Shown here one piece after another: positions 49,203 through 59,820 of a stretch of 64,000 nucleotides of DNA. A model generated the notes under the pieces. It made no database searches. It was not told where the DNA came from and worked only from the letters and a program-made list of their open reading frames with translations. The translations under genes and the position numbers were made by a program. Numbering within the stretch: the stretch's first letter is position 1; each line of letters begins with the position of its first letter. Source of the stretch: Kuschelorhynchus macadamiae (lineage: Eukaryota; Arthropoda; Insecta; Coleoptera; Curculionidae); contig JAUTXW010000945.1 of the NCBI GenBank assembly GCA_030620095.1, positions 475,001 to 539,000 of the forward strand, read 5' to 3'.

Positions 49203-49426
49203 GATTAGAATGAGGCTTAATTTATCCTGCTTATTTAGTTAATTTGATGGTATAATTATTAATTTTGTTGTGGAATTGATATTTTAGGTTACGTTACATT
49301 ATTTTCGAAATTTCACAATCTTATGGAAAAATACAGTATCCTATGCAATTTCCGACGTTTATTTAATGTATTACAAACAATTTTCTTAATTTTTACTTAA
49401 AGATGCTTTTGAATTATAAGTTTGCG

Positions 49427-49431
<5 letters not shown>

Positions 49432-49482
<51 letters not shown>
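49432..49482. repeat. (TA)n microsatellite
   Basis: Uninterrupted AT/TA run of about 50 bp after GCGCGCGC, at the 3' side of the minus-strand LINE that follows. Confidence 0.95.
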
Positions 49483-49488
<6 letters not shown>

Positions 49489-49529
49489 AAAATATATATA
49501 AATATATATATAAATATACATATAAACTA

Positions 49530-52163
49530 CTACACTGTTTTAATAGGGTTTTGAGTAATTAAATTAAATGCAGGTGAATTAAGCAACTGTATCACCCGAA
49601 AAGCAAATGAGTTTCTAAACTTAGAAGTGCGATGTTGGTGTAGATTAAATCTAATAACATTTCTTAGGTTTAGATTGTGAGTTTCCTGTCTTGCTACAAT
49701 ATATTTCCATAGATAAATCGGACACTTTGTTTTATAAAGTTTGTACACAAATACACCAAATAGAAGCATCACTCGATATTCATATTTAAGCAAGTTGTTT
49801 TGTATATAAGTGGGAGTGATATGAGAAAATTTGTATACACAATAAACATAACGAATGCAAGCGTTTTGGGCCAGTTGAATCTTGTCACGAAATTCCAAGT
49901 TTAAATAATTGTAATAGACTATACAACAGTAATCCAATTGTGAAAGAATGAGTGATTCCACTAGTAAGAGTTTTTAACCTTTTTGGGTAGAATAAATTTA
50001 AACTGATACAAACTTTTTAATTTAAAGTATACAAAAGATAGTTTTTTATTGATATGATATTCAAAGTTAAGGTTTGCGTCAAATGTGACGCCCAAATTTT
50101 TAACACATATTGCAGAGGGTAGAAGATCCTCACCAATATGTAACGAAACAAAGTTGTGCATGTTTACTTTATTTATAATATGATTAGTGCCAATAACCAA
50201 ATAGTTCCTTTTATTTGCATTAAGCAACATACCATGCCCAATGGACCACTCTAAAATAGATTTCAAATCGCAGTTAATCTGCTGAAAAACTAGACATGCA
50301 TTTTCCGGTTCAAAACCAGCAACCAATTGTGTATCATCAGCCTAGAGATCGATGGAGCAGAAATGAACCTGCTTGGACAGATCAGAAGTATATAAATTGA
50401 ATAACAGGGGACCAAGAATGCCTCCCTGAGAAACCCCGTGCTGCAAAGTGACAGGCTTGGATCTGGCTCCATCCAACTCAACTATTTGCACGCGGGAGTA
50501 TAGGTAACTGGCAAGCCATTGACACACTGGCTCGGAGAAACCACAATAACATGCTTTAGCAACCAGCATAGAGTGATTAATTAAATCGAAGGCCTTACTG
50601 TAATCTAGGAGTATAAGACAGGAGGCCATACCTTCATCGATATTAGTACAAGGTCTGTAGTGACCTTGGTGAGTGCGGTAGCAGTGCTGTGGTGCTTCCG
50701 GAAGCCTGACTGAACTTCAGGCAGTAGGCCAATACTCAAAATATAGTCATTTATCATATCAGTAACTAGCAATTCTAACATTTTAGCCAGGATTGGCAAT
50801 AGACTGATGGGCCTTAGTTCAGATATTGACTCTATTTTGGAATTTTTGGGAATGGGTATAATTATAGATGTTTTCCAAATTTCAGGAAACACTCCTTCCT
50901 GAAGGCACTGATTGAATAATCTGGCTATAATTGAAACTACATGTTCAAGACCAAAGAGAAGTATGACGTAACTTATTCCATCGACGCGAGAGAGAGACCC
51001 TGGAGAACGTCATATTCAGATATGAACCTAAAAGAAAAGTTTCTATTATCTAGACTCTCTAGCCTATTAGTATTATAGAAGTCACGGACCTCAACATCAA
51101 CCGGAGCAGCCAACCTACTAACATCAGCAAATTGATTACTAATATCTCGTAGATTTTTTAAATGATTAGGAATTTCAGAATTATTTTTTGAATGAATATT
51201 CCATGTATTAAGTCGAGACCAAAGCATTTTGGAGTTTCTGTTGGCTCTCTGAAGATCAAATGACATATATGCCTTTTTTTCACTACGTATTGCGAAAGAA
51301 AGATAGTTTTTAGTATCTATTAAATGCTTTTTTCTTTAATTGAATGATTTCTTTTATTGTGTTTGTAATGTACGGTTTATACTTCCATTTTAATTTAACA
51401 AGAGTTTGAAGTCTACAATCCAAAGTTCCCCGTTGCCAAGCATTATCATCGAAATTGAATCTTTGCATCTCAATGTCGAATTGTTGCTGATTAAAAGAGC
51501 GAAAGTCTGTATAGGATATTATTTTTGTGGTCTTTTTGGGTGTTTCAATTGCGATAGTAGAGTAAATAAGTCTGTGATCTGTGAGATTAAGCAAGTCTTT
51601 AGTTTCCGAGTTTACCACATTAGCATTACTGTCTACACAAAGAATATCAATATGGGCACATGTGCTTCTCGTTATTCTTGTTGGGTCGGTGATAGTTTGT
51701 TTTAAATTAAACATATGTAACAAAGATCTTAACTGATTGCTCTCTACCGTCTTACTTAGGAGAACAACATTCAGGTCACCCAAGAGAAGGGTATAATCAA
51801 AAGAAGGCAACACAAAATATGTTTCTAAAACTGTCTGATGAAGGCTTATAAAGCACTCCCATTAAAACTTTTGTTTTTCAAAGACAATTCTATCCAAAGT
51901 TGTTCGACTTGACACATTCCATCACTTGCCGCGGAGATAATAATGACTTTACATTTAATACAGTCAGCCATATATACACCAACGCCCCCTCCCTGAGTTA
52001 TTCTGTAACTACAAAAAAGCTGGTACCCAGAAACATGTAAAAGTGAATCTGGATAATCCGGGGATAACCACGTTTCTGTAATTGCAAAAATATCAAATTT
52101 TTCAAACACAAGTAACTCCTTTATATCGGCAAATGATGGAATGAGGGATCTAATATTTGACAC
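49530..52163 (-). pseudogene. LINE ORF2 (endonuclease plus RT), multiply frameshifted
   Basis: Endonuclease motifs: SNIRSLIPSFADIKELL, FAITETWLSPDYPDSL, GGGVGVYMAD, TLLLGDLNVVLL, HIDILCVDSN and TDHRLIY. RT motifs: TSIIIPIPKNSKIESISELR, QSGFRKHHSTATALTKV, LILLDYSKAFDLINHSMLV, HGVSQGGILGPLLFNLYTSD. A C-terminal part follows (LNANKRNYLVIGTN, LGVTFDANLNFEYHINKKLS; SQLDYCCIVYYNYLNLEFRD). The YADD box falls at a break near 50,340 (reading frame changes around LADDTQLV-like sequence). Inactive copy. Confidence 0.85.
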
Positions 52164-52176
52164 CTAGACACAGATG

Positions 52177-53095
52177 CTATTGGCCCATCAGTTTTTCCTG
52201 TGCTGGATCTAAAAAAGATATATTTTGTATGCTATTGGGATCAACAGTATCCCGAATATTAGGTTCCAGATTTGAAAAATTTTGAGACACAACTGTGTCA
52301 CCACAGACTGGGACCTCAGTTGCATCAGTTTGGCCCACCAAGGGACCATTCGCGTCACCATCCATATCCCCGAAACTCTCAGTGCCACCAAGAACAACCA
52401 AGTCTGGTGATGAGCAAAGGGAAGCAAAAGATAAAATCGCATTTTTAATTGAGTTAGAAACCTTAAAACGACCCGTTTTGCTCAAATAAATACGATTTCT
52501 CATAAAGTCCCTATCGATTAAGTTACTATTGTACAAGTCTAATAAATCTACGTTATGAATTGTACTACATTTCAATTTATCAATTATTTGCCTAAAACTA
52601 TGATTGATTCTCAAAATATTATTTAAAATATTATTTGTTGATACGCCATGAAATTTTGTAGGAATGGTGCATATAATTAAATTTGTGAAAGCGATATCAA
52701 TTGACAACGCTTTAATTATCATAGGATCTAATTCAAAATTGTTAATGCCACCTAAAACTACTACACAGTCAGAAAATGTATAGTCTCTGGCAAAGCCACG
52801 TACACTTGAAAAGTCATTAAATGGGGCATTGGGTTTGCACATTACTTCAAGATTGAAATCATCACCAAGGATCGAACGGAGACTTGCATATAGATGTTTA
52901 CCAACGTAATCTGTTACCAGCAGCACTCTATGTTTCTCCTTATTTGCGCAAACAGTAATATTTAGGGGTTCATGTGTGAGCTTAAATGACCTTTTTTGAC
53001 TTGAACTGGGAATTGACTGTGTATCTTGTGAGACTTGTTTGGCTTCAAAGAGTTCCAGTTTGGCCTCCTTCAGCTCCTTATCATAAATTTCATTC

Positions 53096-53097
<2 letters not shown>
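52177..53097 (-). CDS. LINE ORF1 with SGNH-hydrolase-like fold, 306 residues
   Basis: Open frame of 306 codons. N-terminal ~40 residues are charged and helical (KELKEAKLELFEAKQVSQ), probably the end of a coiled coil. Residues ~55-225 follow the order of an SGNH/GDSL esterase: HRVLLVTDYVGKHLYASLRS (block I position), DCVVVLGGINNFELDP (block III position, G-x-N), LIICTIPTKFHG, then DLLDLYNSN and YLSKTGRFKVSNSI (block V position). The block I Ser is not present (TDY in place of GDS), so esterase activity is doubtful. Esterase-like ORF1 domains are known in CR1/L2-type LINEs. The tail is acidic. The frame opens directly beside the (TA)n array, so the true N-terminus may be truncated. Confidence 0.75.

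Positions 53098-53163
<66 letters not shown>
53098..53163. repeat. (TA)n microsatellite
   Basis: About 66 bp of uninterrupted TA at the 5' side of the LINE ORF1 frame. Confidence 0.95.
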
Positions 53164-53165
<2 letters not shown>

Positions 53166-53224
53166 GGTATCAGAAGATATTGAAAATGATTTCAATATCA
53201 TAGGATTTTCACCAGTATTGCTCC

Positions 53225-54275
53225 TATAACCAACTCTTTTAGAAATAGAAATAGAGAAATGTTAAAGAGACAAACATCTTGGCATTTAAATTTTCAATGG
53301 ATCCTCTTATATTAAATGATCAAACCATTGAATGTAAACATTTTATTAAATTTTTAGGTATAACACTGGATGACAAATTGAAATTCATGGAGCATGTTTT
53401 GCGCTGTGAGTAGTACCTAATGAGCTAAGTTGGCTGCAAGAATGTTCTATTTTTCTGTGGTAGACTCTCAGTTACGTTATGGTGTGGCATTCTGGGGCTT
53501 AAGTGCTGAAGATTTGCTGAACTTAGTGTTCGTATTGCAGAAGAGGGCAGTTCGGTTCCTGAACAAGACTCGACCATAAGTCTATTTATTCTAGAAACAG
53601 TTTGTCCTGTTTAGAAGAGACGTCATGAATACACGAATGGTGGTGTAGTATCTCAATATGGCACTTGACAACCCAACAATCTTCCACTGCCCATCGCCAG
53701 GCCAACCCAAAACTATGAAAGTGTATAACCACCTACCCTTATCTTTTCGAAACATACATGATCTGAAAAAGTTTAGAAAGAAATTAATAATCCAACTTGA
53801 ACAAAAGGTTGGTTTATTGGAATACTATTCAGATTGTTTATGATATATTCTAGTCATCCGAATGCTTATTTGCATGTTTTAATTTATGTGTATATACATA
53901 TTTTGATGGTTTTAACTATTTAAAATATTTGTTTGTTAATTTGTAATGTTTCCTTTTTACTAGTTGGACATATATACGCATTGTTTTATAACTGCTAACT
54001 TATAGAAGTATCATTTTTGTATTCTTTTTGTTTTACCTTTTAATCTATTAACTATATCTGTTCTGTTGGTTAGGCATTTGTATCTTTGTAAGCGAAATTT
54101 AATCTACGTTGGCAAATAGGAATTTTTTATTATTATTTTGTGTAATCTTAAATGATTATTTTTTATATACTACTAACTTACGGCAACAGACCATTTATAG
54201 ACCTATAATAGTTTTTTTTCAGCTTTCAAGATTATACCTATCTTAGACAATAAAGCATATTTTGACTTTGATTAT
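53225..54275 (+). mobile_element. LINE 3' fragment, plus strand
   Basis: Plus frames give the RT thumb and C-terminal part: HFIKFLGITLDDKLKFMEHV (~53,337-53,396), DSQLRYGVAFWGLSAEDLL and LQKRAVRFLNKT (~53,462-53,572), then KVYNHLPLSFRNIHDLKKFR (53,658-53,843). The 3' end ACAATAAAGCATATTTTGAC followed by TTTGA at 54,247-54,271 is the same as that of the minus-strand LINE at 14.46-16.2 kb. 5'-truncated. Confidence 0.75.
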
Positions 54276-54392
54276 TCTTAATACAAGAATTTGGTTTTGT
54301 ACCTTTAAAGTCAACAAAAATAGGCATTTTTCATACAATAATACATATTTGATAACACTGATAATAATGAAAAGATAGCCAGCCAACATTTT

Positions 54393-54650
54393 GACCTCAC
54401 GAAGCTTCTGATACTATTGACCACATTTTGATAATGAAACTGGTAAGATATGGCATGAGAGGTTGGTGTGCTAAACTAATATCTTCATATCTATTTCATA
54501 TCATATTCTGCGGGATGGTCACAGGTGACAGTTTATATCAAGAGAGCCATACCTCAGGGTTCCAAAATATGCCTGCGCATTGTGTCTTGGAACATATGAT
54601 ATTGACAATTTCACTGAATATTTTTGTATTTGGATGAATTGTATATATTT
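54393..54650 (+). pseudogene. LINE RT fragment, plus strand
   Basis: Frame reads EASDTIDHILIMKLVRYGMR with GWCAKLISSYL, then in another frame RAIPQGSKICLRI. These are the palm motif after the first Asp and a decayed GVPQGS box. It lies directly downstream of another LINE's 3' end but is a different copy. Confidence 0.6.
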
Positions 54651-54864
54651 TTTAATTAAAGTTGTGTTTAAAAAATTAATCCAATAGGTATAGCAGTATT
54701 GAAAAGTTTGGGAAAAACTATTGTGTTACAGAGTTTGACAGCAAGTGTTCTTATTTATTTTATTTGCTGTATAAATGGACCTTAACTACTATGTATAGTT
54801 AATTATTTTATAGAATGACTGAATTTTGGTATTTTACTTAGTGTTTTTTAGGTATATTGGGTTT

Positions 54865-55716
54865 TTACTCAAAATTTTGTGTAGATTTTGTCTCCTCGGA
54901 TTGTGGTAGGTTTAGTGTTAGGGTTTTCCATGTTGCCCCCAGTACCATTAATTTATTACAGTGAAATAATGAGGTATGTCGACCTGTATTGGATTCATTT
55001 ACATCTTTATGTTTTAGACTTTGTACATTTTTTTGGTTTGATATTTTTCCATGCAGCAAAAAAGGAACTGAATCAATCACTGAACTTTTCATAATTATTT
55101 CTGGTATTCTGTCCAATTTATCCGAGAGTTTATCAAATAATATAGTATATATTCGAACTTTTTGACGAGGATTCTTAGTCTGAAACTCTTTGTTTTAATC
55201 AAACTGGTGACCCATTCAAACCAAAATCTCTCCAGTAAGTAAAATTTACTTTTGATGCCATACACTATGGTTAAATACATACCTTTAGTTTTCGTTTCAT
55301 GACACAGTTCCATTCTGCTGTGATAGCTTTTACAGAGTTTACAAAATGCCCAAGAGCAATAATAGCCTATTTCTTGTTGATTTAAAATGGAAATTAAGTA
55401 TAATTATCCTACCTGTTTAATGGCTTTAAAATTTCTGAAAAACAAGTTTTTATTAGAAAAACTAATCTTTTAACCACTTTTTAAATATCCAGACATCCAC
55501 ATCTCAGTCTCCACGTCACTAGACTATCAATGTCGATTGTCAATTCAATAGCCAATAGCCCAGTGTTGCAAATGGTTAGGAACGAAATTATGGCGTTATG
55601 CCATTTACCAAAAAACACTAACTAATATTTTATTCAAACAAAAAGTGTGTTTTTTACTTACCTATAATCAGATCAAGTTTACCAGCTTTTTTATCTGTCC
55701 AACATACTCTGCTCAT
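54865..55716 (-). CDS. Candidate unidentified multi-exon gene
   Basis: I do not recognise the product. Minus-strand segments with splice-like borders: (a) 55,716-55,662, MSRVCWTDKKAGKLDLII ending ATAG|GTAAGT. (b) A possible 22-bp exon 55,434-55,413 between TTTTTCAG and GTAGGA. (c) 55,366-55,283, AIIALGHFVNSVKAITAEWN then CVMKRKLK, between AAATAG and GTATGT. (d) 55,179-54,865, TKNPRQKVRIYTILFDKLSD ... RIPEIIMKSSVIDSVPFLLH to a stop, after TTTCAG. Exons b, c and d join in one frame: b ends NFKAIKQ and continues into AIIALG; c ends LK and continues into TKNP. Exon a does not join in phase with b or c, so one exon is missing, an indel exists, or a belongs elsewhere. Composition is protein-like and unlike the LINE relics around it. 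Confidence 0.4.
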
Positions 55717-55820
55717 GGTTTTTAATCTTTATTATATAGATTATTTATTGAAAAAAAAATGACACAAACTAAGCACTTTTATTTCACTAATTTACTCATA
55801 TAAGAAAACAAATATAGCAG

Positions 55821-55823
<3 letters not shown>

Positions 55824-55868
<45 letters not shown>
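55824..55868. repeat. (TA)n microsatellite, left of mariner
   Basis: TA run ending directly at the first base of the mariner terminal repeat. Confidence 0.95.
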
Positions 55869-55871
<3 letters not shown>

Positions 55872-56155
55872 GGTGGCCCATCGAAAACGTACCGCAAGGC
55901 ATAACGGCCAGGGTAATTTTTTTTTCAAAAAATCCAAAAACACGTCAATTTTGTTTGTGAGGGGGACATTTTTGCCCTTAAAATGATCGCAAAATTTTCA
56001 ACCCTCTAAGCGGGGGTGTCATCCCCCAAACTTTTTCAAATGGGAAGAGGGGTCAAGTGGTACCGCAATGAAAAGGGCTTTCTATTCTCTATACATTCCC
56101 GCTTTGGTTTTGAAAATCGGTCAAGTCATTTAGAAAATATGAAGGATTGAAATTT
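55869..56155 (+). repeat. Left terminal inverted repeat of the mariner
   Basis: Pairs with 57,497-57,784. Contains CGGCCAGGGTAAT, GAGGGGGACA and TCAAGTGGTACCGCAATGAA, each found inverted in the partner. Confidence 0.95.
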
Positions 56156-56363
56156 AAAATGTTTATTTACATATTATCAGAGTAAATGATAAGGATAAAT
56201 TCCTTCGACCAATTCGCTATTTTTGTCCTGTTATTTTAGATGTTTACTGCTGATTTTAGTGATTTGACATGCCACAACGATCAGGTGTGGTAGTTGCTAG
56301 ATAGCTGTTCTGTAACTTGTGCGTTTAAATTTCTCAATATCTTTAAATTTTTTATCAATAATT

Positions 56364-57437
56364 ATGGTGTACTCACTTGCAGAAAAAGTGGAAATAATCG
56401 AACTTTATTTTAAAAATAATGAATGTGGCAATCGGGTTGCGCAGATATTTAATGAACGACATCCTGAAAAACACCTTTCCGGCAAAATTGTTCGCGAGTT
56501 AGTAGCAAAATTTCGCGAAACTGGATCCCTTATAAATAAAAAGAGGCAGATGGAAAATCCTGTAGTAAATGAAGCTATGGAGGTCTTTGTATTGGGCCAA
56601 GTTGCCATGGATAGTACGCTGAGTACAAGAAAATTAGCCAATGAGACCGGCGTGAATCGTACAAGTGTCCAAAGAATATTGAAAAAACACCATTTCCACC
56701 CGTATAAAATTCAGTTGGTACAAGAACTCAACGAAGACGATTTTGATCGCCGCTTGCAATTTTGTGAAACTATTAGTGAACGAGTGGCCAATAATAATAA
56801 TTTTCTATTCAATGTGTGTTTTTCGGGTGAGTGCACTTTCTTTTTGAACGGTGTAGTTAATCGGCATAACTGTCGGTACTGGGCTGAGAACAACCCCAGG
56901 GTATTTCACGAGGTGCACACACAACATCCTCAGAAATTGAACGTGTGGGCTGGTATTTTTGGAAATTCTATTGTGGGTCCTTTTTTTCTTCTTGGAACTC
57001 TAACAGGTGATATGTACTTAGATTTACTGGAAAATACCATCGACCCAGCCCTAACTGACATCAGCGAAAATAATCCTGGATACGTTGAAGCGGAACTGAT
57101 ATTTCAACAAGACGGTGCACCTCCACATTACTCTCAAAATGTGCGTAATTATTTAAACACTAACTTTCCCGGGCGGTGGATAGGACGAAGGGGTGCCATT
57201 GAGTGGCCTCCCCGGTCACCCGACTTGACTCCTTTAGACTTTTTTCTATGGGGACACATAAAAAGTAAAGTGTATAGCACTCCACTTGCCTCATCAGAAG
57301 ATCTGCGAACACGAATTATTGACGTTTGTCGCGAAGTGACCCCTCAAGTTCTTCAGAATGTTCGAGAACGATTTGAAGCTAATTTGTATTACTGTATGGA
57401 GGTCGACGGGCAACATTTTCAGCATTTGCTTCATTAA
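56364..57437 (+). CDS. Mariner/Tc1-superfamily transposase (DD41D type), catalytic Asp changed
   Basis: 357 codons from ATG (56,364, MVYSLAEKVEIIELYFKNNE) to stop; an upstream in-frame GTG at 56,319 is less likely. N-terminal helix-turn-helix pair: NRVAQIFNERHP and LSTRKLANETGVNRTSVQRI, then KKHHFHPYKIQLVQEL. Catalytic domain: CFSGECTFFLNG (position of the first Asp), LIFQQDGAPPHYSQNVRNYL (second Asp, residue 250) and PPRSPDLTPLDFFLWGHIKS (third Asp, residue 292), with 41 residues between the last two. The motif QQDGAPPH and the 41-residue spacing place it in the DD41D group. At residue 155 Gly (GGT, 56,826-56,828) stands where D in FSDE-type motifs is expected; Asp would be one base away (GAT). 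The protein should bind its ends but not cut. Everything else is open and conserved. Confidence 0.9.
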   Translation: MVYSLAEKVEIIELYFKNNECGNRVAQIFNERHPEKHLSGKIVRELVAKFRETGSLINKKRQMENPVVNEAMEVFVLGQVAMDSTLSTRKLANETGVNRTSVQRILKKHHFHPYKIQLVQELNEDDFDRRLQFCETISERVANNNNFLFNVCFSGECTFFLNGVVNRHNCRYWAENNPRVFHEVHTQHPQKLNVWAGIFGNSIVGPFFLLGTLTGDMYLDLLENTIDPALTDISENNPGYVEAELIFQQDGAPPHYSQNVRNYLNTNFPGRWIGRRGAIEWPPRSPDLTPLDFFLWGHIKSKVYSTPLASSEDLRTRIIDVCREVTPQVLQNVRERFEANLYYCMEVDGQHFQHLLH

Positions 57438-57496
57438 CACGGTAAGTTTTTTTTTATTTAATTCAATTTATGCGTTTTTTGAAAAATGTATTTTTC

Positions 57497-57781
57497 AAAT
57501 TTCAATCCTTCATATTTTCTAAATGACTTGACCGATTTTCAAAACCAAAGCGGGAATGTATAGAGAATAGAAAGCCCTTTTCATTGCGGTACCACTTGAC
57601 CCCTCTTCCCATTTGAAAAAGTTTGGGGGATGACACCCCCGCTTAGAGGGTTGAAAATTTTGCGATCATTTTAAGGGCAAAAGTTGTCCCCCTCACAAAC
57701 AAAATTGATGTGTTTTTGGATTTTTTGAAAAAAAAATTACCCTGGCCGTTATGCCTTGCGGTACGTTTTCGATGGGCCACC

Positions 57782-57784
<3 letters not shown>
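57497..57784 (-). repeat. Right terminal inverted repeat of the mariner
   Basis: Reverse complement of the left repeat, beginning AAATTTCAATCCTTCATATT and ending at CACCCTG. Confidence 0.95.

Positions 57785-57829
<45 letters not shown>
57785..57829. repeat. (TA)n microsatellite, right of mariner
   Basis: Continuation of the TA array on the other side of the insertion. Confidence 0.95.
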
Positions 57830-57831
<2 letters not shown>

Positions 57832-59074
57832 ATAAACATAAATTTAAAAAAAAAACACCAAGATGGCTTTGAGGGTTGATTTGTTAAACAAGTTTTTTTA
57901 TCCGGTTTTATAACAAAAAAATCACTAAAAACGCGCTCGCTCCACGCTGCCATTTGAAAATGAAAAAACTAAAAGTAATGATAAGGTCTTGTTTAAATTT
58001 GGAAATATCGAAAAATTAGCTTCATTTTTTTATTGAAAAATGTTTGACCAATACCGCTCACGGTTATCCGAATTTAACTGAAGTTCATCAAAATTTAAAA
58101 GAGCATGCCTTCTCCATTCATTGTCCAGTGCCTGGATATCAACATGCTCTTTTAAAAGAGGAAATCTGTCCAAAAGATGCTTTAGACTCTATCTCAAAAC
58201 TTTGAGCTGTTTTTCTATAATTTTAAAATAGGGTCATTAAAATCAAATCTGTTTTTATTAGTTGTAACCAGTTCAATATAAAATGATAGTACTGAAAAAC
58301 TTTTCAAAATCATTTTTCTCAATATTCGGATTTTTTTTTTCAGTTCTTGAAAACTTGCTATGGCTGAAACACCTAGGTAAATATCATCTAAAGCAACAAA
58401 ATTTGAAGGGTTTTCATGATTTAGGATATCTTGCTAGACAAGAAAGAAAATCAAATAAAACCGAACTGAAATTCACCATCTCAAAGTTAGGGGATTCCCC
58501 GCCGACCCAGATTCATACACAAAATACAGTCGACGGGAATCCTGGAGGACAGTGCTGTGCTCAGAGCAACTTCAGTGGCGTGATAATTTCGATTTCCTAA
58601 GAAAATATGAAAAAATATTTTTAAATACGATTATGCGAAATTATGCGATTTTATTTGGAGTGCGAAAATTATGCTCTTGGGCATCAAATAATGGGCAAAT
58701 CGCACAATTATTTATGCGCCAATACCCATATTCCTTTCTAGACTAGGAAAATCTTTGAATAAATATACAACAGGAAAGAGCCCCATGCATTATTTTAAAT
58801 TAGCAGGTTTATGACGGAACTACGTCATTTTTGCGACCTTATTTTTGTGATGTTTACGTTTTGGCTTGTTGACATGGGTTGTCAAATCGTCGTCTTTGAA
58901 AATTTAAGTTTAAGTTTTAGTAGTTTATAAATAATACGCACATCGAATTAATTGATTAAAAAGTTGTGTTGTGTATTATGAAATGTAAGCAACACATTTT
59001 TGGTAGTTAGCATTATTCTGAATACAAGAAGTGGTTAGTTGTGTGGCGTGTGGTCGTACCCGTAAAAGTACAAG
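57830..59074. other. Spacer between the two mariners
   Basis: A 105-codon plus frame at 58,283-58,600 has no motif I recognise. AAAATTTAAAAGAGCATGCC and ATCAACATGCTCTTTTAAAA (58,093-58,160) are partly inverted. Otherwise nothing. Confidence 0.35.
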
Positions 59075-59820
59075 GAAGAAAAGAATTTCGTCTCAAGGCT
59101 AAGTGCATTTGTATTTTCGTAAGTAAAGAAATTAACTATACACTTTTAAATCCGGTTTAAAGGCAAAAATAATTGTTATTATAATGAAAATCATAATTCT
59201 TAAAGTGTCAAACAGTTACGTTAGGAACCAAGTGGTATATTAAACACAGTAGCGCAACACTTTATGTAATATTTTGTTAGGTCAAAACATTTAAATTACC
59301 TTAAGTATGATTTAAAACGGAAGAAAAAAATTGGAGTTTCTAGGAACAATTTTATAGGACAAAATAAGTTTTAATATCTAACATTATATTCTCTTTTTTT
59401 GGGTCTGATACTGAATCAGTTTGATTATATTTCTCAACAAATGTTATTTGTTTAACAGGCAGTAAAGGCAAACAAAAAAAATATTAATCTTTTTTTGGAG
59501 GTTTTAATTCATTTTTTAGGATAAATAGAATATACTTATACCTATAGGTACATATGTTCTTTTTAATTTCTATAAATACTTAAGATATTTTGTTTTTTGC
59601 AAAAATATAGTATTTTTCTTGTATTTATTAATTTATTTATTTATTGCAGATAATCAAAAACTAACCCTAAGTAGTCCAAATATTTGTGCTTTCATAGTGT
59701 AATTATATATCTAACTCAAAATTAATTTAAATCAAAACTAACCTAACCTTATATAGTTGGATTAGATATCCCAAACATTTTCCATCTATTTTTTTTTTAT
59801 TGAATTTGTCTATTTTTATA

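Larger units (their letters stand above)
45046..49204 (-). mobile_element. Near full-length LINE (CR1/jockey-like), two ORFs
   Basis: ORF1 (49,202-48,081) and ORF2 (48,103-45,216) overlap by 23 bp in different frames, the usual layout of these retrotransposons. ORF2 gives endonuclease, reverse transcriptase and C-terminal parts in order. Three breaks disable it: a stop/frame change at about 46,883, another near 46,558, and a one-base frameshift near 46,065 next to the YADD box. The 3' untranslated part ends around 45,046 (GACAATAAATATGAATAGG). It is the best-preserved LINE in the window. Confidence 0.85.
49490..53097 (-). mobile_element. LINE with SGNH-type ORF1, minus strand
   Basis: From 5' (right) to 3' (left): ORF1 (53,097-52,177), endonuclease (52,163-51,846 and 51,813-51,310), connector (51,266-50,973), RT (50,892-50,342) and C-terminal domain (50,326-49,530). 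Order and motifs are complete, but ORF2 is split into at least six frames. Both ends abut (TA)n arrays. Same type as the plus-strand LINE at 24.1-28.4 kb. Confidence 0.85.
55869..57784 (+). mobile_element. Complete mariner-type element (DD41D group), 1,916 bp
   Basis: Ends CAGGGTGGCCCATCGAAAAC and its reverse complement. The inverted repeats extend over 55,869-56,155 and 57,497-57,784 (about 288 bp) and look nearly identical by eye (differences such as ACGTCAA/ATTGATGT). TA flanks each end (55,867-55,868; 57,785-57,786), as expected for TA target duplication, and the element sits within a (TA)n array that continues on both sides. It encloses a single open transposase frame. Nearly identical long terminal repeats and an open frame indicate a recent insertion. 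Confidence 0.95.

Noticed and set aside
53035..53229. Long Ile-Tyr repeat frames here and at 63,285-63,482 and 57,693-57,953
   Set aside because: They are translations of (TA)n arrays and have no coding meaning.
58283..58600. 105-codon plus-strand frame
   Set aside because: No motif, no splice context and AT-rich low-complexity start; not supported as a gene.
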